From contig NZ_RRYI01000002.1 of the NCBI RefSeq assembly GCF_003931565.1, positions 744,001 to 808,000 on the forward strand: a stretch of DNA of 64,000 bases, given 5' to 3'. Positions 18,315 to 27,176 of the stretch are shown one piece after another. How positions within the stretch are numbered: position 1 is the first letter of the stretch; each line of letters opens with the position of its first letter. The position numbers and the translations under genes were made by a program. The notes below the pieces were generated by a model. It had not been told where the DNA came from, searched no databases, and saw only the letters and a list, made by a program, of their open reading frames with translations. Source of the stretch: Caulobacter sp. 602-1 (GTDB lineage Bacteria; Pseudomonadota; Alphaproteobacteria; Caulobacterales; Caulobacteraceae).

Positions 18315-19376
18315 ATGACCTTGTTCGATTCCCCCGATTTCGAGGGACATGAAGGCGTCCACGCTTTCTTCGATGAAAAAACTGGTCTGAAGTCGATTGT
18401 CGCGATCCACTCGACCGCGCGCGGCCCGGCCGCCGGCGGTTGCCGCATGTGGGACTATTCCAGCGCCGACGCCGCCGTGACCGACGCCCTGCGCCTGTCG
18501 CGCGGCATGTCGTACAAGAACGCCATGGCCGAGCTCGATCTGGGCGGCGGCAAGGCCGTGATCATCGGCGACAGCCGCAGCCAGAAGACCCCGGAACTCT
18601 TCGAGGCCTTCGGCCGTGCGGTCGACAGCCTGAACGGCAAGTACTGGACCGCCGAGGACGTCGGCGTCTCGCCGGCCGACCTGGAAAGCACCCGCAAGAC
18701 CACCCGCTTCGTCGCCGGCCTGGAAGGTCACGCCGCCGCCTCGGGCGACCCGTCGCCGGTCACCGCCGAGGGCGTGTTCCGCGGCGTGCGGCTGTGCGTC
18801 GAGCGCGCCCTGAACCGTGATCTCAAGGGCGTCCGCGTCGCCATCCAGGGCGTTGGCCATGTCGGCGGCTATCTGGCGGAAAAGCTGCACGCCGCCGGCG
18901 CGATCCTGACCATCGCCGACGTCAACCAGGCGGCCCTGAACGCGGTCGCCGCCAAGACCGGCGCGACGATCGTGCCGACCGACGCCATCTTCGACGTCGA
19001 GGCTGACGTCTTCGCGCCCTGCGCCTTGGGCGGGGCGATCTCGGCGGCGACCTTGCCGCGCTTGAAGGCCGGGATCATCGCCGGCGCGGCCAACAACCAG
19101 CTGGCCGACGCCATGATCGGCCAGGCCGTGTTCGATCGCGGCGTGCTCTACGCCCCCGACTACGTCATCAACGGCGGCGGCATCATCAACGTGGCCGCCG
19201 AGATCCGGGGCCTGGAAGCGGGCGCCGCCTTCGACGGCGACTGGGTGGCGGCCAAGCTGGACCGCCTGGCCCAGACCCTGGCCGAGGTCATCGACCAGTC
19301 GATCGCCGAGAAACGCCCGGCCAACCTGGTCGCCGACGAGATCGCCCGCGCGCGCATCGCGGCGGCGCGCGGCTAA
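18315..19376 (+). CDS. Leucine dehydrogenase (Glu/Leu/Phe/Val dehydrogenase family)
   Basis: NAD-dependent amino acid dehydrogenase of 353 residues, catalysing reversible oxidative deamination of branched-chain amino acids. The N-terminal half has GPAAGGCRMW and AELDLGGGKAVI with the catalytic Lys; the NAD domain has GVGHVGGYLAEKLHAAGA, and VINGGGIINVAAE follows. The length and the GGC(R)MW motif fit leucine/phenylalanine dehydrogenases rather than glutamate dehydrogenase. Transcribed alone, 59 bases after the hydrolase gene. Role: branched-chain amino acid breakdown, by family. Confidence 0.9.
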   Translation: MTLFDSPDFEGHEGVHAFFDEKTGLKSIVAIHSTARGPAAGGCRMWDYSSADAAVTDALRLSRGMSYKNAMAELDLGGGKAVIIGDSRSQKTPELFEAFGRAVDSLNGKYWTAEDVGVSPADLESTRKTTRFVAGLEGHAAASGDPSPVTAEGVFRGVRLCVERALNRDLKGVRVAIQGVGHVGGYLAEKLHAAGAILTIADVNQAALNAVAAKTGATIVPTDAIFDVEADVFAPCALGGAISAATLPRLKAGIIAGAANNQLADAMIGQAVFDRGVLYAPDYVINGGGIINVAAEIRGLEAGAAFDGDWVAAKLDRLAQTLAEVIDQSIAEKRPANLVADEIARARIAAARG

Positions 19377-19424
19377 ACCACGACCTCGCGCGTTCTCCAT
19401 GGAAGCTGACCCATGGAGGCGCCG

Positions 19425-19715
19425 ATGTCCCATCTCGACGAACTTAAGGAACAGCTGGAAGAGGCCGTCGCGGCTCAGGATTTCGAGACGGCCGGCCGGC
19501 TTCGCGTTGAGATCGAGGGCATCCAGCGCAGCGCCTTGGTCCGGAACGTCGAGAAGCGTCCGCAAGCGTCGTACTTCCAGCGTCAGGTCCCCGGTCGGAT
19601 GGGCCTGGGCACCGACCAGCCCGTACCACGCAAACCCGAAGGCTGGGTCCCGCCGAAGAAGCCGGATCCGATGACCGCCAACCACTCGCGGGGCGGCCGC
19701 CGGACCAAGTCCTAG
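19425..19715 (+). CDS. UvrB/UvrC-motif small protein
   Basis: A 96-residue protein. Residues 2-35 form the UVR helix-hairpin (LDELKEQLEEAVAAQDFETAGRLRVEIEGIQ), which in UvrB/UvrC mediates protein-protein contact; the rest is basic and Pro/Gly-rich (RKPEGWVPPKKPDP). It is too short to be a nuclease subunit. GGAGG five bases before the ATG at 19425 fixes the start. Its stop shares a CTAG with the convergent MFS gene. The function is unknown; the UVR segment suggests it docks on a partner. Confidence 0.8.
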   Translation: MSHLDELKEQLEEAVAAQDFETAGRLRVEIEGIQRSALVRNVEKRPQASYFQRQVPGRMGLGTDQPVPRKPEGWVPPKKPDPMTANHSRGGRRTKS

Positions 19716-21130
19716 GCCGGCGCCCGATCGCGGCCACTGATCGCCGCGCCGGCGTCCTTGTCCAGCGACAGGTAGACGGGCAGGGCCAGCAGGGTCACCA
19801 GGCCGATCGCCAGGAACGGGAAGGTGAAGCGGTCGGGCGTCAGCGCGCCGCCCGCGCCGCGCGCCAGGTGCAGCATCATGCCGCCGAAGCTGACCCCGAG
19901 GGCCAGGCCGATCTGCTGCGTCACGGCCGATAGGGTCGAGGCGGCCGCCGTCGAGGTTTCCGGCACGTCGGCATAGGCGATGGTGTTGGTGGCGATGAAC
20001 TGGTTGGACCGACAGAAGCCGCCCAGCAGCAGGGCGATCATCATCACGGCCATGGGCGTGGCCGGACGGAAGAAGCCGGGCGCGGCGGTGAACAGCGCCG
20101 TCAGGGTGACGAACACAGTCAGGGCGGTGCGGAAGCCGAAACGCTTGAGAATCTTGCTCGCGAACGGACGCGCGGACAGCACGCCGACGCCAGTGGCCAG
20201 GGTGACGAAGCTGGCCTTCAGCGGGCTCCAGCCGAGCGCCACCTGCAGCAGCAGGGGCATCAGGAACGGACTGGCGCCGATGCCCAGCCGCACCAGCGTC
20301 CCGCCGACCAGGCTGGCGCGATAGGTCGGGTAGCGCAGGAGAGTGAGGTCCAGGATCGGGCGGCCGGTTCGCTTGGCGATGCGCAGATAGACAAAGCCGC
20401 AGGCGATCGAGAGCGCGAGCAACGCGATCTGGGCCCAGGGCGGCAACAGGCCCACGCCGGCCGTCTCGGCGACCACGACAAGGCCGCTGACCGCCAGGGC
20501 CGACAGGACGAACCCGATGGTGTCGAAGCGGCCCAGGTCAGGCTTGGGCTCGCTCCGTGGGACAAAGCGCATGACGGCGATCACGCCCAGCAGGCCGACG
20601 GGCAGGTTGATGTAGAAGATCCACGGCCAGTCGGCGACGCTGAGCACGAGCCCGGCGATCGGCGGGCCGATCAAGGGCCCAACGAGCGCGGGCATGGTGA
20701 ACCAGCCCATGGCGGTGAGCAGCTTGTCCTTGGGCGTGGACCCCACCACGATCAACCGCGCCACCGGCGTCATCATCGCCCCGCCGATCCCCTGGACGAT
20801 CCGCGAGGCGACCAAGGTCTCCAGGCTTCGTGACTGGCCGCACAGGGCCGAGCCCAGCAGGAAGACGGTCATGGCCGAGAGGAACACCCGTCGCGCCCCG
20901 AACCGCTCCGCCGCCCAGCCGCTGGCCGGCGTGAACACCGCCAGGGCGAGAATGTAGGAAGTCAGGGCCAGCTTCAGGTGGATCGGATCGACCGCGAAGG
21001 CGTGGGCCAGGGTGGGGAGGGCGGTCGACAGGGCCGTGGAGTCGATAAACTCCATCAGGAGCGCGCTGGCCACCGCGATCGAGATCAGGCGCGTCGCGAG
21101 CGGGGAGGATGCGGGAGATGGATCGGACAC
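19712..21130 (-). CDS. MFS transporter, DHA2-type drug:proton antiporter
   Basis: Inner membrane protein of 472 residues. The first helix has LLMEFIDSTALSTALPTLA, typical of the DHA2 (EmrB-like) antiporters, motif A is GWAAERFGARRVFL and motif C is MPALVGPLIGPPIAG. About 13-14 hydrophobic segments follow. Likely exports toxic compounds; the substrate is not predictable. No adaptor or regulator gene is adjacent. Confidence 0.9.
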   Translation of the reverse strand: MSDPSPASSPLATRLISIAVASALLMEFIDSTALSTALPTLAHAFAVDPIHLKLALTSYILALAVFTPASGWAAERFGARRVFLSAMTVFLLGSALCGQSRSLETLVASRIVQGIGGAMMTPVARLIVVGSTPKDKLLTAMGWFTMPALVGPLIGPPIAGLVLSVADWPWIFYINLPVGLLGVIAVMRFVPRSEPKPDLGRFDTIGFVLSALAVSGLVVVAETAGVGLLPPWAQIALLALSIACGFVYLRIAKRTGRPILDLTLLRYPTYRASLVGGTLVRLGIGASPFLMPLLLQVALGWSPLKASFVTLATGVGVLSARPFASKILKRFGFRTALTVFVTLTALFTAAPGFFRPATPMAVMMIALLLGGFCRSNQFIATNTIAYADVPETSTAAASTLSAVTQQIGLALGVSFGGMMLHLARGAGGALTPDRFTFPFLAIGLVTLLALPVYLSLDKDAGAAISGRDRAPA

Positions 21131-21240
21131 GAGGGCGCTTTACGCCCCTGAATGGCGAGGGTCCAGACGCGCGCGCATTACATCCTTGCAGAACCGAGAC
21201 AGGCGGCTAGCGGCCAGATGCAGTAGGGAGCAGCCCCTTT

Positions 21241-21347
21241 CTTGTCATGCCGCCCGCAGCGAAGCGGAGAGCAGGGACCCAGGGGAAACCGCAATGCGCC
21301 GGCCCCTGGGTCCCGGACAGCCTCTACGAGGCTTCCGGGATGACAAG
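21241..21347. repeat. Intergenic palindromic repeat element
   Basis: A nested palindrome of 107 bases. The outer arms CTTGTCATGCC (21241-21251) and GGGATGACAAG (21337-21347) differ at one position; the inner arms GGGACCCAGGGG (21274-21285) and CCCCTGGGTCCC (21303-21314) are exact inverse copies. It is located in the spacer between two diverging-from-nothing leftward genes and has no ORF. The structure is that of a REP/BIME-like dispersed element. Confidence 0.65.
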
Positions 21348-21398
21348 CGCTGGAAGCCTTGAATTCTATGGTCTCCAAGCTTCGATCGAATATGGACC

Positions 21399-22283
21399 CT
21401 AGCGGCCGCGCACCGAGACGCTGACGCCGACGACCGTGTCCTTGTCGGAATAGTCGATCGAATTGAGCTTGCGGCGCGTCGCGCTCAGCGAGATCAGGCT
21501 ATTGCCTTTGCGATAGCCCACGCCGATCTGGCGGCTGCCGAAGCGGGCCATCTTCTCTTCGCTATAGCCGGCGTTGCGCCAACCGCCGAAGGTGTCGCGG
21601 ATCAGGTTCAGGCCGTAGGCCTTGCCCGAGCTGGCGGCGTACAGCATCCAGCGACCGCGGCGCAGATCCTCGGCCGAGGCGCTGGCCTTGGACATCAGGT
21701 TCGAGGCGTTCAGGGTCAGGCGCTTCACCGCGCCCGACTGCAGGCCCATGGGCGTGAAGGCCAGTGGCTGGTCGTCGACCCGCATCTGCAGAATCTTGCC
21801 GGCCGGGCGGCGATGCTCGACCCGTGTGAGGGCCAGCACCGGACGGCGCGGCGCGGTCGAAGCCTCGGCCAGGATACGCGCCGCCGGACGCGCGGCGGCC
21901 GGAGCGGAAGGCGGGGTTGTCCGAGCGGCGGCGATGGCCACGGCAGGCGCGTCGCCGGCCACGCTGACGTCTTGCGGTCCGCCGGCAAGGGCCACCGTCG
22001 CCACGGCCGGAACGGCGTGGGTTTCGGCGGCGATGGCCATGGGGGCGGCGACGCGAGACCGCTCGCCGCCATAGCGCGCCGTCGCGATCGGCGCATCGGG
22101 ATCGTCCACCGGGGCGCGGACGTCCGCTCCGCCAGCCTCAGGTCCGCCAGCCAAGGTCAGGGTCTGGTTGAATTCTTCTGGGGCGCGAGTCGACAGGGCC
22201 GTCGCGGCGCTCACCACCGCCAGACCAGCCGTCGCCAACAGACATCCGAGCGCGACGCGTCGCATACTCGTGGTGCTCCCCAT
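21399..22283 (-). CDS. Uncharacterised exported protein with conserved C-terminal domain
   Basis: A 294-residue protein that I do not recognise. The N-terminus (VALGCLLATAGLAVVSAATA) is a membrane anchor or signal peptide. Residues about 35-165 are Ala/Pro/Val-rich and look unstructured. The last 110 residues look folded, with alternating short strands (WMLYAASSGKAYGLNLIRD, FGSRQIGVGYRKGNSLISLSATRRK) that resemble a small periplasmic beta-domain. The position is after a palindromic repeat and no operon partner is evident. Probably periplasmic; the function is unknown. Confidence 0.65.
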   Translation of the reverse strand: MGSTTSMRRVALGCLLATAGLAVVSAATALSTRAPEEFNQTLTLAGGPEAGGADVRAPVDDPDAPIATARYGGERSRVAAPMAIAAETHAVPAVATVALAGGPQDVSVAGDAPAVAIAAARTTPPSAPAAARPAARILAEASTAPRRPVLALTRVEHRRPAGKILQMRVDDQPLAFTPMGLQSGAVKRLTLNASNLMSKASASAEDLRRGRWMLYAASSGKAYGLNLIRDTFGGWRNAGYSEEKMARFGSRQIGVGYRKGNSLISLSATRRKLNSIDYSDKDTVVGVSVSVRGR

Positions 22284-22382
22284 TCCCCAGGCGTCAAAAG
22301 TTAAAGACGCCGCGAGTGTCTGTATAGATCGCTCGCGTGACAGGGGCGCCCCGAGGGGGTGGTCGTGAGCCTTTTTTACAAT

Positions 22383-22529
22383 TCAGTGCCCGGGTTTGGG
22401 TTCGAAGGTCCGCTTTTCCTTCACCTTCAGGCATTCCTGATCGGGCTTCTGGCCGTGCTGGGCCTTGGGCTCCGCCTTGGGAAAGCTGAAGTTCCGCATG
22501 GGGTCCTGGTGCTGGAAGCCGCTAGTCAT
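22383..22529 (-). CDS. Small hydrophilic protein, 48 residues
   Basis: A short gene with a strong Shine-Dalgarno (GGGAGG, 22537-22542 on the - strand) seven bases before its ATG. The product is hydrophilic with SGFQHQDPMRNFSFPKAEPK and a Lys/Glu-rich tail. It lies 31 bases beyond the stop of the transglutaminase-like gene on the same strand and may share its transcript. No domain is recognised. The good RBS and codon usage support a real gene. Confidence 0.55.
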   Translation of the reverse strand: MTSGFQHQDPMRNFSFPKAEPKAQHGQKPDQECLKVKEKRTFEPKPGH

Positions 22530-22560
22530 GGCTTTTCCTCCCGTACGCGCACTCACTGTA

Positions 22561-23436
22561 TCACGCCGCATGATTAATGGGATCGATAAGGCGCACCTCC
22601 ACGGAGACGTGAAGACGCGCCGAGCCCGGGTCGCCGATGATCGCCCCGGAAACCGGTAACGCCTGGGCCGGCGTTCGGGTGGCGGCCACGCGGATCAAGT
22701 CCGGCGACTCGGCCAAGCCGTTGGTGGGGTCGAATTCCAGCCAGCCCAGGTCGGGCAGGAAGACTTCGCACCAGGCGTGGGTGGCGCCGGCGCCGCGGAT
22801 CATCGTCCCGGGCGAATGGATGTAGCCGGTGGCGAACAGGGCCGCGTAACCCAGGCGTCGCAGGCCCTCGACCATCAGCCAGGCCAGGTCGCGGCACGCT
22901 CCGCTGCGTTTCCGCAGCGTCTCGACCGGCGTCTGCACGCCTTCTTCCATGCGCGTGCGATATTCGAACTGGCTGTGGATCAGCTCGTTGATGCGCAGCA
23001 GGAAGGCCAGGGCCGGTTCGTCGCGATGCGCCCGGATGTCGCGCAGCCAGCGCAGCAGCACCGCGTCAGGGTCGTCGGTGACGGGGGCGATGAACGGCTC
23101 CAGCGTCATCCGATCTTCGCGGGAATAGACGATCGGAGTCAGGGTGTCGGGGTTCTCGATCCGCTGCGGCGCTAGCGGCGCGGGGTAGCGGTCGATGACA
23201 AGCTCGCTGGCCACACGCATGGCGTCGGCTTGGCCTGTCGGTTCGAAAATGCAGACGCAGTTGCCGTTGGCGTCATAGCTCCAGCGCGTCGCGCCCGGCG
23301 GAAACAGCCGCAGCGAGGCCTCGACGATGCGCAGGGCGTGGCTGTCGCGCGGGCGGATCATCAGCCGCTGCGGTCCGAACCGCACCGGCCGTTCATAATA
23401 GTACCGAGTCTCGTGAAGGATCCGCAGCCGTCCCAT
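22561..23436 (-). CDS. Transglutaminase-like cysteine protease-fold protein
   Basis: A 291-residue cytoplasmic protein. The N-terminal domain (LRILHETRYYYERPVRFGPQRLMIRPR) is the bacterial transglutaminase N-terminal beta domain. The catalytic triad is visible: Cys in RSGACRDLAWLM, His in GATHAWCEVF and Asp in EFDPTNG. These proteins are related to transglutaminases but mostly act as peptidases or amidases of unknown substrate. No signal peptide. The gene is followed by a small ORF on the same strand. Confidence 0.9.
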   Translation of the reverse strand: MGRLRILHETRYYYERPVRFGPQRLMIRPRDSHALRIVEASLRLFPPGATRWSYDANGNCVCIFEPTGQADAMRVASELVIDRYPAPLAPQRIENPDTLTPIVYSREDRMTLEPFIAPVTDDPDAVLLRWLRDIRAHRDEPALAFLLRINELIHSQFEYRTRMEEGVQTPVETLRKRSGACRDLAWLMVEGLRRLGYAALFATGYIHSPGTMIRGAGATHAWCEVFLPDLGWLEFDPTNGLAESPDLIRVAATRTPAQALPVSGAIIGDPGSARLHVSVEVRLIDPINHAA

Positions 23437-23482
23437 GCCGGACGCAGAACGCGCCGGCCGTGACTGGGTTCCGGACTACGCG

Positions 23483-24151
23483 TTAGGCGAGAAAACCGGC
23501 CTCGGCGAAGGCGAGCATGCGGCCCAGCAGGGCCACGACATCGGCCTCGCTGGTCTGGCCTTCCGAGAGCACGTTCAGGCGGTCGAACTCGGCGAAGCGG
23601 TTGTTGTGCAGCATGCCCAGGGTGAAGTGCAGCCGCCAGTAGACGTCTTCCGGCGACAGGTCCGGACGGGCGCGCAGCAGGGCGTCGGAGAAGCGTCGCA
23701 GGTGCGAGACGTCGGTCTTCAGCACGGTGCGAATCTCGTCGGTGCCTTCGCTGCGGGCGCGGATCAGGAACTGCAGCGAGATGCGGCGCTCGTGGTCCGG
23801 GGCCAGCCAGCGCAGGGGAGGGGTCAGCAGGGCGGCCAGGATTTCGCGCAGCGGCGGGGCGCCGTCGTTGCGGTCGTTGGCCTCGTGCAGCATCTTGGCC
23901 CGCTCGCGATTGAGCTCGGCCGTGCGGCGACGGAAGATCTCGAACAGCAAGGCGTCCTTGGACCCGAAGTGGTAGTTCACCGAGGCCAGGTTCACGCCGG
24001 CGGCGGCGGTGATGTCGCGCACGGAGACATTCTGGAAACCGTGCAGCGCGAACAGGCGCTCGGCGGCGACGAAGACCAGATTCTTGGTGGCGGCTTCGGT
24101 CTCTGCCGCCTCGACTTCGTTGGAAGCGGCGACGTCGGTGGTCGGACTCAC
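23483..24151 (-). CDS. TetR-family transcriptional regulator
   Basis: A 222-residue repressor-type protein. The helix-turn-helix lies at about residues 24-68 (AAERLFALHGFQNVSVRDIT then VNLASVNYHFGSKDALL). The C-terminal region has RWLAPDHERRISLQFLIRARSE and resembles the tetracyclin-repressor-like CerR-type domain. A non-canonical acidic N-terminal extension of about 20 residues precedes the HTH. No obvious divergent target: the transglutaminase-like gene lies downstream on the same strand. Ligand unknown. Confidence 0.88.
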   Translation of the reverse strand: MSPTTDVAASNEVEAAETEAATKNLVFVAAERLFALHGFQNVSVRDITAAAGVNLASVNYHFGSKDALLFEIFRRRTAELNRERAKMLHEANDRNDGAPPLREILAALLTPPLRWLAPDHERRISLQFLIRARSEGTDEIRTVLKTDVSHLRRFSDALLRARPDLSPEDVYWRLHFTLGMLHNNRFAEFDRLNVLSEGQTSEADVVALLGRMLAFAEAGFLA

Positions 24152-24293
24152 TACATGTTCCCCTTTACCCGTGGGGAAGTCTTACGGGCGTTCGAATTTG
24201 GCGCAAGCGTCAAGATCATCGTCTGAACGCGGATGGACGGTTGTTGGCGGCATTTTCCGCGAAACGCGCGCTGCTCCGCTCTCCAGCGGGCGT

Positions 24294-25265
24294 TCAGCCG
24301 ACGGCGGCGAGACGCTCGACGGGGCGACCCATCCGGCCGCGGCGCAGTTGGCGCAGCAGCGGCCGGCCCACCGCCACGCCCAGGATCAGCGGCGCCAGCA
24401 GCAGCGCCAGGGCCTTGCGGGGCAGGCTATCGGCGCGCTTGAGGAAGTAGCGCACCAGACCGCGGCCCTTGTGCCACTCGACGACCAGCGGGTTCTCCTT
24501 GCTGGTCGAGCCCACGTGGACGATGCGGGCGTCGGGCTGGAACAGCACGCTGCCGCCCTGACGGCGGGCCCGCCAGCACAGGTCGATATCCTCGACATGC
24601 AGGAAATAGCCCTCGTCGAAGCCGCCGAGGGCGTGAAAATCGGTGGCCCGCATATAGAAGCAGGCACCCGAGATCGTAGGGGTGTCCACCGGGTGCGAAG
24701 GGGGGGCTTCGCTCTCCCGGTGGATCTCGAAGCGGCGCAGCGGGGGCAGAAGGGCGCTAAGCTTCGAGAGGGTGAGCAGGGTCGTGACGGGCGTGATCTC
24801 GCCGCGCCGCGCGCCCCGCTGTTCGGTTCCGTCTGTATTGAACACCCGGGCCCCGATCACGCAGGGCGAAGGGCGATCGCGGGCGGCCTCGGACAGGGCC
24901 GCCACCGCCCCGGGGGTCAGGAAGGCGTCGGGATTGAGGAAGATCAGCTCTTCCCCCTTGGCCGCGCCCGCGCCCAGATTGGCGGCGCGCGCGAAGCCGA
25001 TATTGCCCAGGCCCTGCAGCAGGCGCACGCGCGGCTCGCGGCGCGCCAGGTCGCGCAGCCAGGCCGCGTCGGCCAGGGAGGAGCCATTGTCGACGATGAC
25101 GAACTCCTCGACCCTAGGCTCGGCCAGGGCGTGGCGCACGCTCTCCATCAAGGTCGGACCGGTCATGTAGACCACCATGATCAGCGACAGGCGCGGCGGA
25201 ACGCGCCACTCCTGTGGGAGCGGGGCTGCCGAGCGGGCGTGGGTGGCGGCGATCGAAACGTACAT
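24294..25265 (-). CDS. Family 2 glycosyltransferase (rhamnosyltransferase-like)
   Basis: A GT-A glycosyltransferase of 323 residues. LSLIMVVYMTGPTLMESV and VDNGSS are the GT2 nucleotide-sugar region, LNPDAFLTPGAV holds the DxD-like metal site, and GFDEGYFLHVEDIDLCWR is the acceptor/catalytic motif common in rhamnosyl- and WcaA-type transferases. A C-terminal hydrophobic stretch (ALALLLAPLILGVAVG) may be peripheral membrane anchoring. Probably adds a sugar to a surface polysaccharide or lipid. It is divergent from an XRE regulator gene; no other sugar genes are near. Confidence 0.87.
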   Translation of the reverse strand: MYVSIAATHARSAAPLPQEWRVPPRLSLIMVVYMTGPTLMESVRHALAEPRVEEFVIVDNGSSLADAAWLRDLARREPRVRLLQGLGNIGFARAANLGAGAAKGEELIFLNPDAFLTPGAVAALSEAARDRPSPCVIGARVFNTDGTEQRGARRGEITPVTTLLTLSKLSALLPPLRRFEIHRESEAPPSHPVDTPTISGACFYMRATDFHALGGFDEGYFLHVEDIDLCWRARRQGGSVLFQPDARIVHVGSTSKENPLVVEWHKGRGLVRYFLKRADSLPRKALALLLAPLILGVAVGRPLLRQLRRGRMGRPVERLAAVG

Positions 25266-25421
25266 GCGGTCGATACATTCAAAATAGTTGCATAAAAACT
25301 GTATGTGGGTCGAAGATCATCCGCAAGGCCTCTTGCGAGGCCGACGATCGATTGTTGCGTTTTTACGCATTGTGTAACAACTAGGGAGCGCCCGCGTACG
25401 GGGCGAGGAAGCGGCTTAGCG

Positions 25422-25769
25422 ATGTCCAGAACGGCCATGAATCCCGCCAAGGCGGCTCTTACCAAGACTCTGCGCCGCGAGGCGGGGCGTTGGCTGAAGT
25501 CCGCGCGCGAGGCCGCTGGCCTCACTCAGGCTGAACTGGCCGAGAAGACCGGGTTGCGTTATTACACCTTCGTCTCGCAGGTGGAGAACGGTCTGGGTCG
25601 CGTTCCGATCGAGGCTCAAGCCGTCTGGGCCGAGAGCTTGGGTCTTGATCCGGGCCAGTTCGCCCGCACCTTGCTGCGATATTACGAACCTGAGCTGTAC
25701 CGGCTTCTGTTTGACGGCGCCGCCGAAGAGGCGGAGCCGGTCGTGACTGAACGGGCGGCCCAGGCCTGA
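25422..25769 (+). CDS. XRE helix-turn-helix regulator, paired with RTX gene
   Basis: A 115-residue DNA-binding protein. The HTH is RWLKSAREAAGLTQAELAEK with recognition region YYTFVSQVENGLGRVP, followed by a helical C-terminus (YYEPELYRLLF). The ATG at 25422 is chosen; GAGG is 13 bases upstream, so the alternative 25437 is possible. It is 11 bases before the RTX-like gene, so the two form one operon. It is divergent from the GT2 gene, and the 156-base spacer is AT-rich with a hairpin GGCCTC-TTGC-GAGGCC (25327-25342) and an inverted repeat TGCGT-TTTT-ACGCA. Confidence 0.82.
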   Translation: MSRTAMNPAKAALTKTLRREAGRWLKSAREAAGLTQAELAEKTGLRYYTFVSQVENGLGRVPIEAQAVWAESLGLDPGQFARTLLRYYEPELYRLLFDGAAEEAEPVVTERAAQA

Positions 25770-25780
25770 CGAGCGACGAA

Positions 25781-27175
25781 ATGGGTGAGATCCTAGCCTT
25801 CAGCCCGCGGCCTCCGGCCAGCGACTGGTCCGCCAACGAGCGCGGCCTGCTGATGCTGCTGACGCAGCAGCTGGAGGCGGCCTATGGCGAGGTCGACGGG
25901 ATCTTCGGCCAGACCGATTCGGGCGACCCCTGGTACGTGGTCACCGATTCCAACCAGGACGTTCTGGTCCACATCGCTCGCATCGACGGCCAGTTCGTCG
26001 TCCACGACGCGGCGATCGACATGTTCCACCAGGTGGGCAGCCTGTGGGGCGCTCTGCGCCAGGTGCTGGCCTCGGGCATCCCGGAGCAGAGCGGAACGGT
26101 CGTCGCCTTCAATCCCGCCAGCCGCGAGGCCCAGTCGTTCCTGTCGCTGGTCATCGCCGTCGGTCTCTATCTAGAGATGCGCGGCGCCGACCTGGGCGAG
26201 GCGGGCCGCCTGACCTTCGAGAACCTGCCGCGCGCCGACGATCCGGCTATCGAGACTTTGGCCTCCAAGCTGATCGCCGCCCTCAACCTCGAGTCGGACC
26301 GGACGCAGGCGCATACGCCCGCCGCCGCGGCCGGCGAAGCCTTGCCGCCGCCGGCGGTCAAGCCGCAAGGCGCCGAGGCGATCACGATCCAGGCGCCGAG
26401 CGAGGCTCCGCAGGGCCTGTCGGCGTTCAAGATCTCGCACCTGGCGGCGACTCCCGCGCCGGAACCGCAGCCGGCCTGGGGCTCCGGCCACTTGCCTCCC
26501 ACCTCGGAAGACAAGGCGGTGGTCGAGGACGTGGGCGGCCAGGGCTTGGCCGCGACCAGGACTGTCATGGTCGGCACGGCCGGCGCCGATGTCATGTACG
26601 GCACGGCCGGCGGCGACACGATCCGCGGCGGCGCCGGCGACGACTATATCGACGGCCGAGGCGCCCCGAAGGGCGAGGTCGATCACTTGGACGGCGGCGA
26701 AGGCGCCGACCGCATCGTCATGAACGCCCGCGCGGTCGCGACCGGTGGGACGGGCGCCGACACCTTCTTGATCTCCGCCGCGCGACCGGCCGACAAGTTG
26801 GCCGCCCTGCTGGGTGTCGTGCTCGACTACTCGGCCGCCAAGGGCGACCATCTTGCCGTGATGGGCGAGGGGCGCGCGACAGTGGTCAGCACCGCCGCGG
26901 TCAGCAACGTGCTGGCGGCCCAGGTCCAGGCGCTGAACGACGCTGCTCTCACGCAGGCCACGGACGTCAGCCAGGCGGTGTCGGGCGCCCGCGTCGGTTT
27001 CGATATCGACGGCGACGGGCGCGAAGACGTCTTCATCCTGCTGGGCGGCGCCAACAGCTCCACCTTCCGGATCGGAACCATGATCGCCAACGATCATACC
27101 GCGGCGCCGGAAGTGCCGCTGATCGGCCAGCCATCGAATGACGCCGGCCACTTCGGCGACGCGCCGGTCCGCTAA
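25781..27175 (+). CDS. RTX-type calcium-binding protein with novel N-terminal region
   Basis: A 464-residue protein. The first 160 residues (VDGIFGQTDSGDPWYVVTD, FVVHDAAIDMFHQVGSLWGA) look folded and match nothing I recognise. A Pro/Ala-rich linker follows, then RTX nonapeptide repeats at about residues 263-320 (GTAGADVMYGTAGGDTIRGG, AGDDYIDGRG, LDGGEGADRI). Near residue 407 is DIDGDGREDVFI, a calcium-binding loop of the DxDxDG type. There is no Sec signal peptide, as usual for type I secretion substrates, but no type I transporter is adjacent. It is co-transcribed with an XRE regulator. The function is unknown. Confidence 0.8.
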   Translation: MGEILAFSPRPPASDWSANERGLLMLLTQQLEAAYGEVDGIFGQTDSGDPWYVVTDSNQDVLVHIARIDGQFVVHDAAIDMFHQVGSLWGALRQVLASGIPEQSGTVVAFNPASREAQSFLSLVIAVGLYLEMRGADLGEAGRLTFENLPRADDPAIETLASKLIAALNLESDRTQAHTPAAAAGEALPPPAVKPQGAEAITIQAPSEAPQGLSAFKISHLAATPAPEPQPAWGSGHLPPTSEDKAVVEDVGGQGLAATRTVMVGTAGADVMYGTAGGDTIRGGAGDDYIDGRGAPKGEVDHLDGGEGADRIVMNARAVATGGTGADTFLISAARPADKLAALLGVVLDYSAAKGDHLAVMGEGRATVVSTAAVSNVLAAQVQALNDAALTQATDVSQAVSGARVGFDIDGDGREDVFILLGGANSSTFRIGTMIANDHTAAPEVPLIGQPSNDAGHFGDAPVR

Positions 27176-27176
27176 T

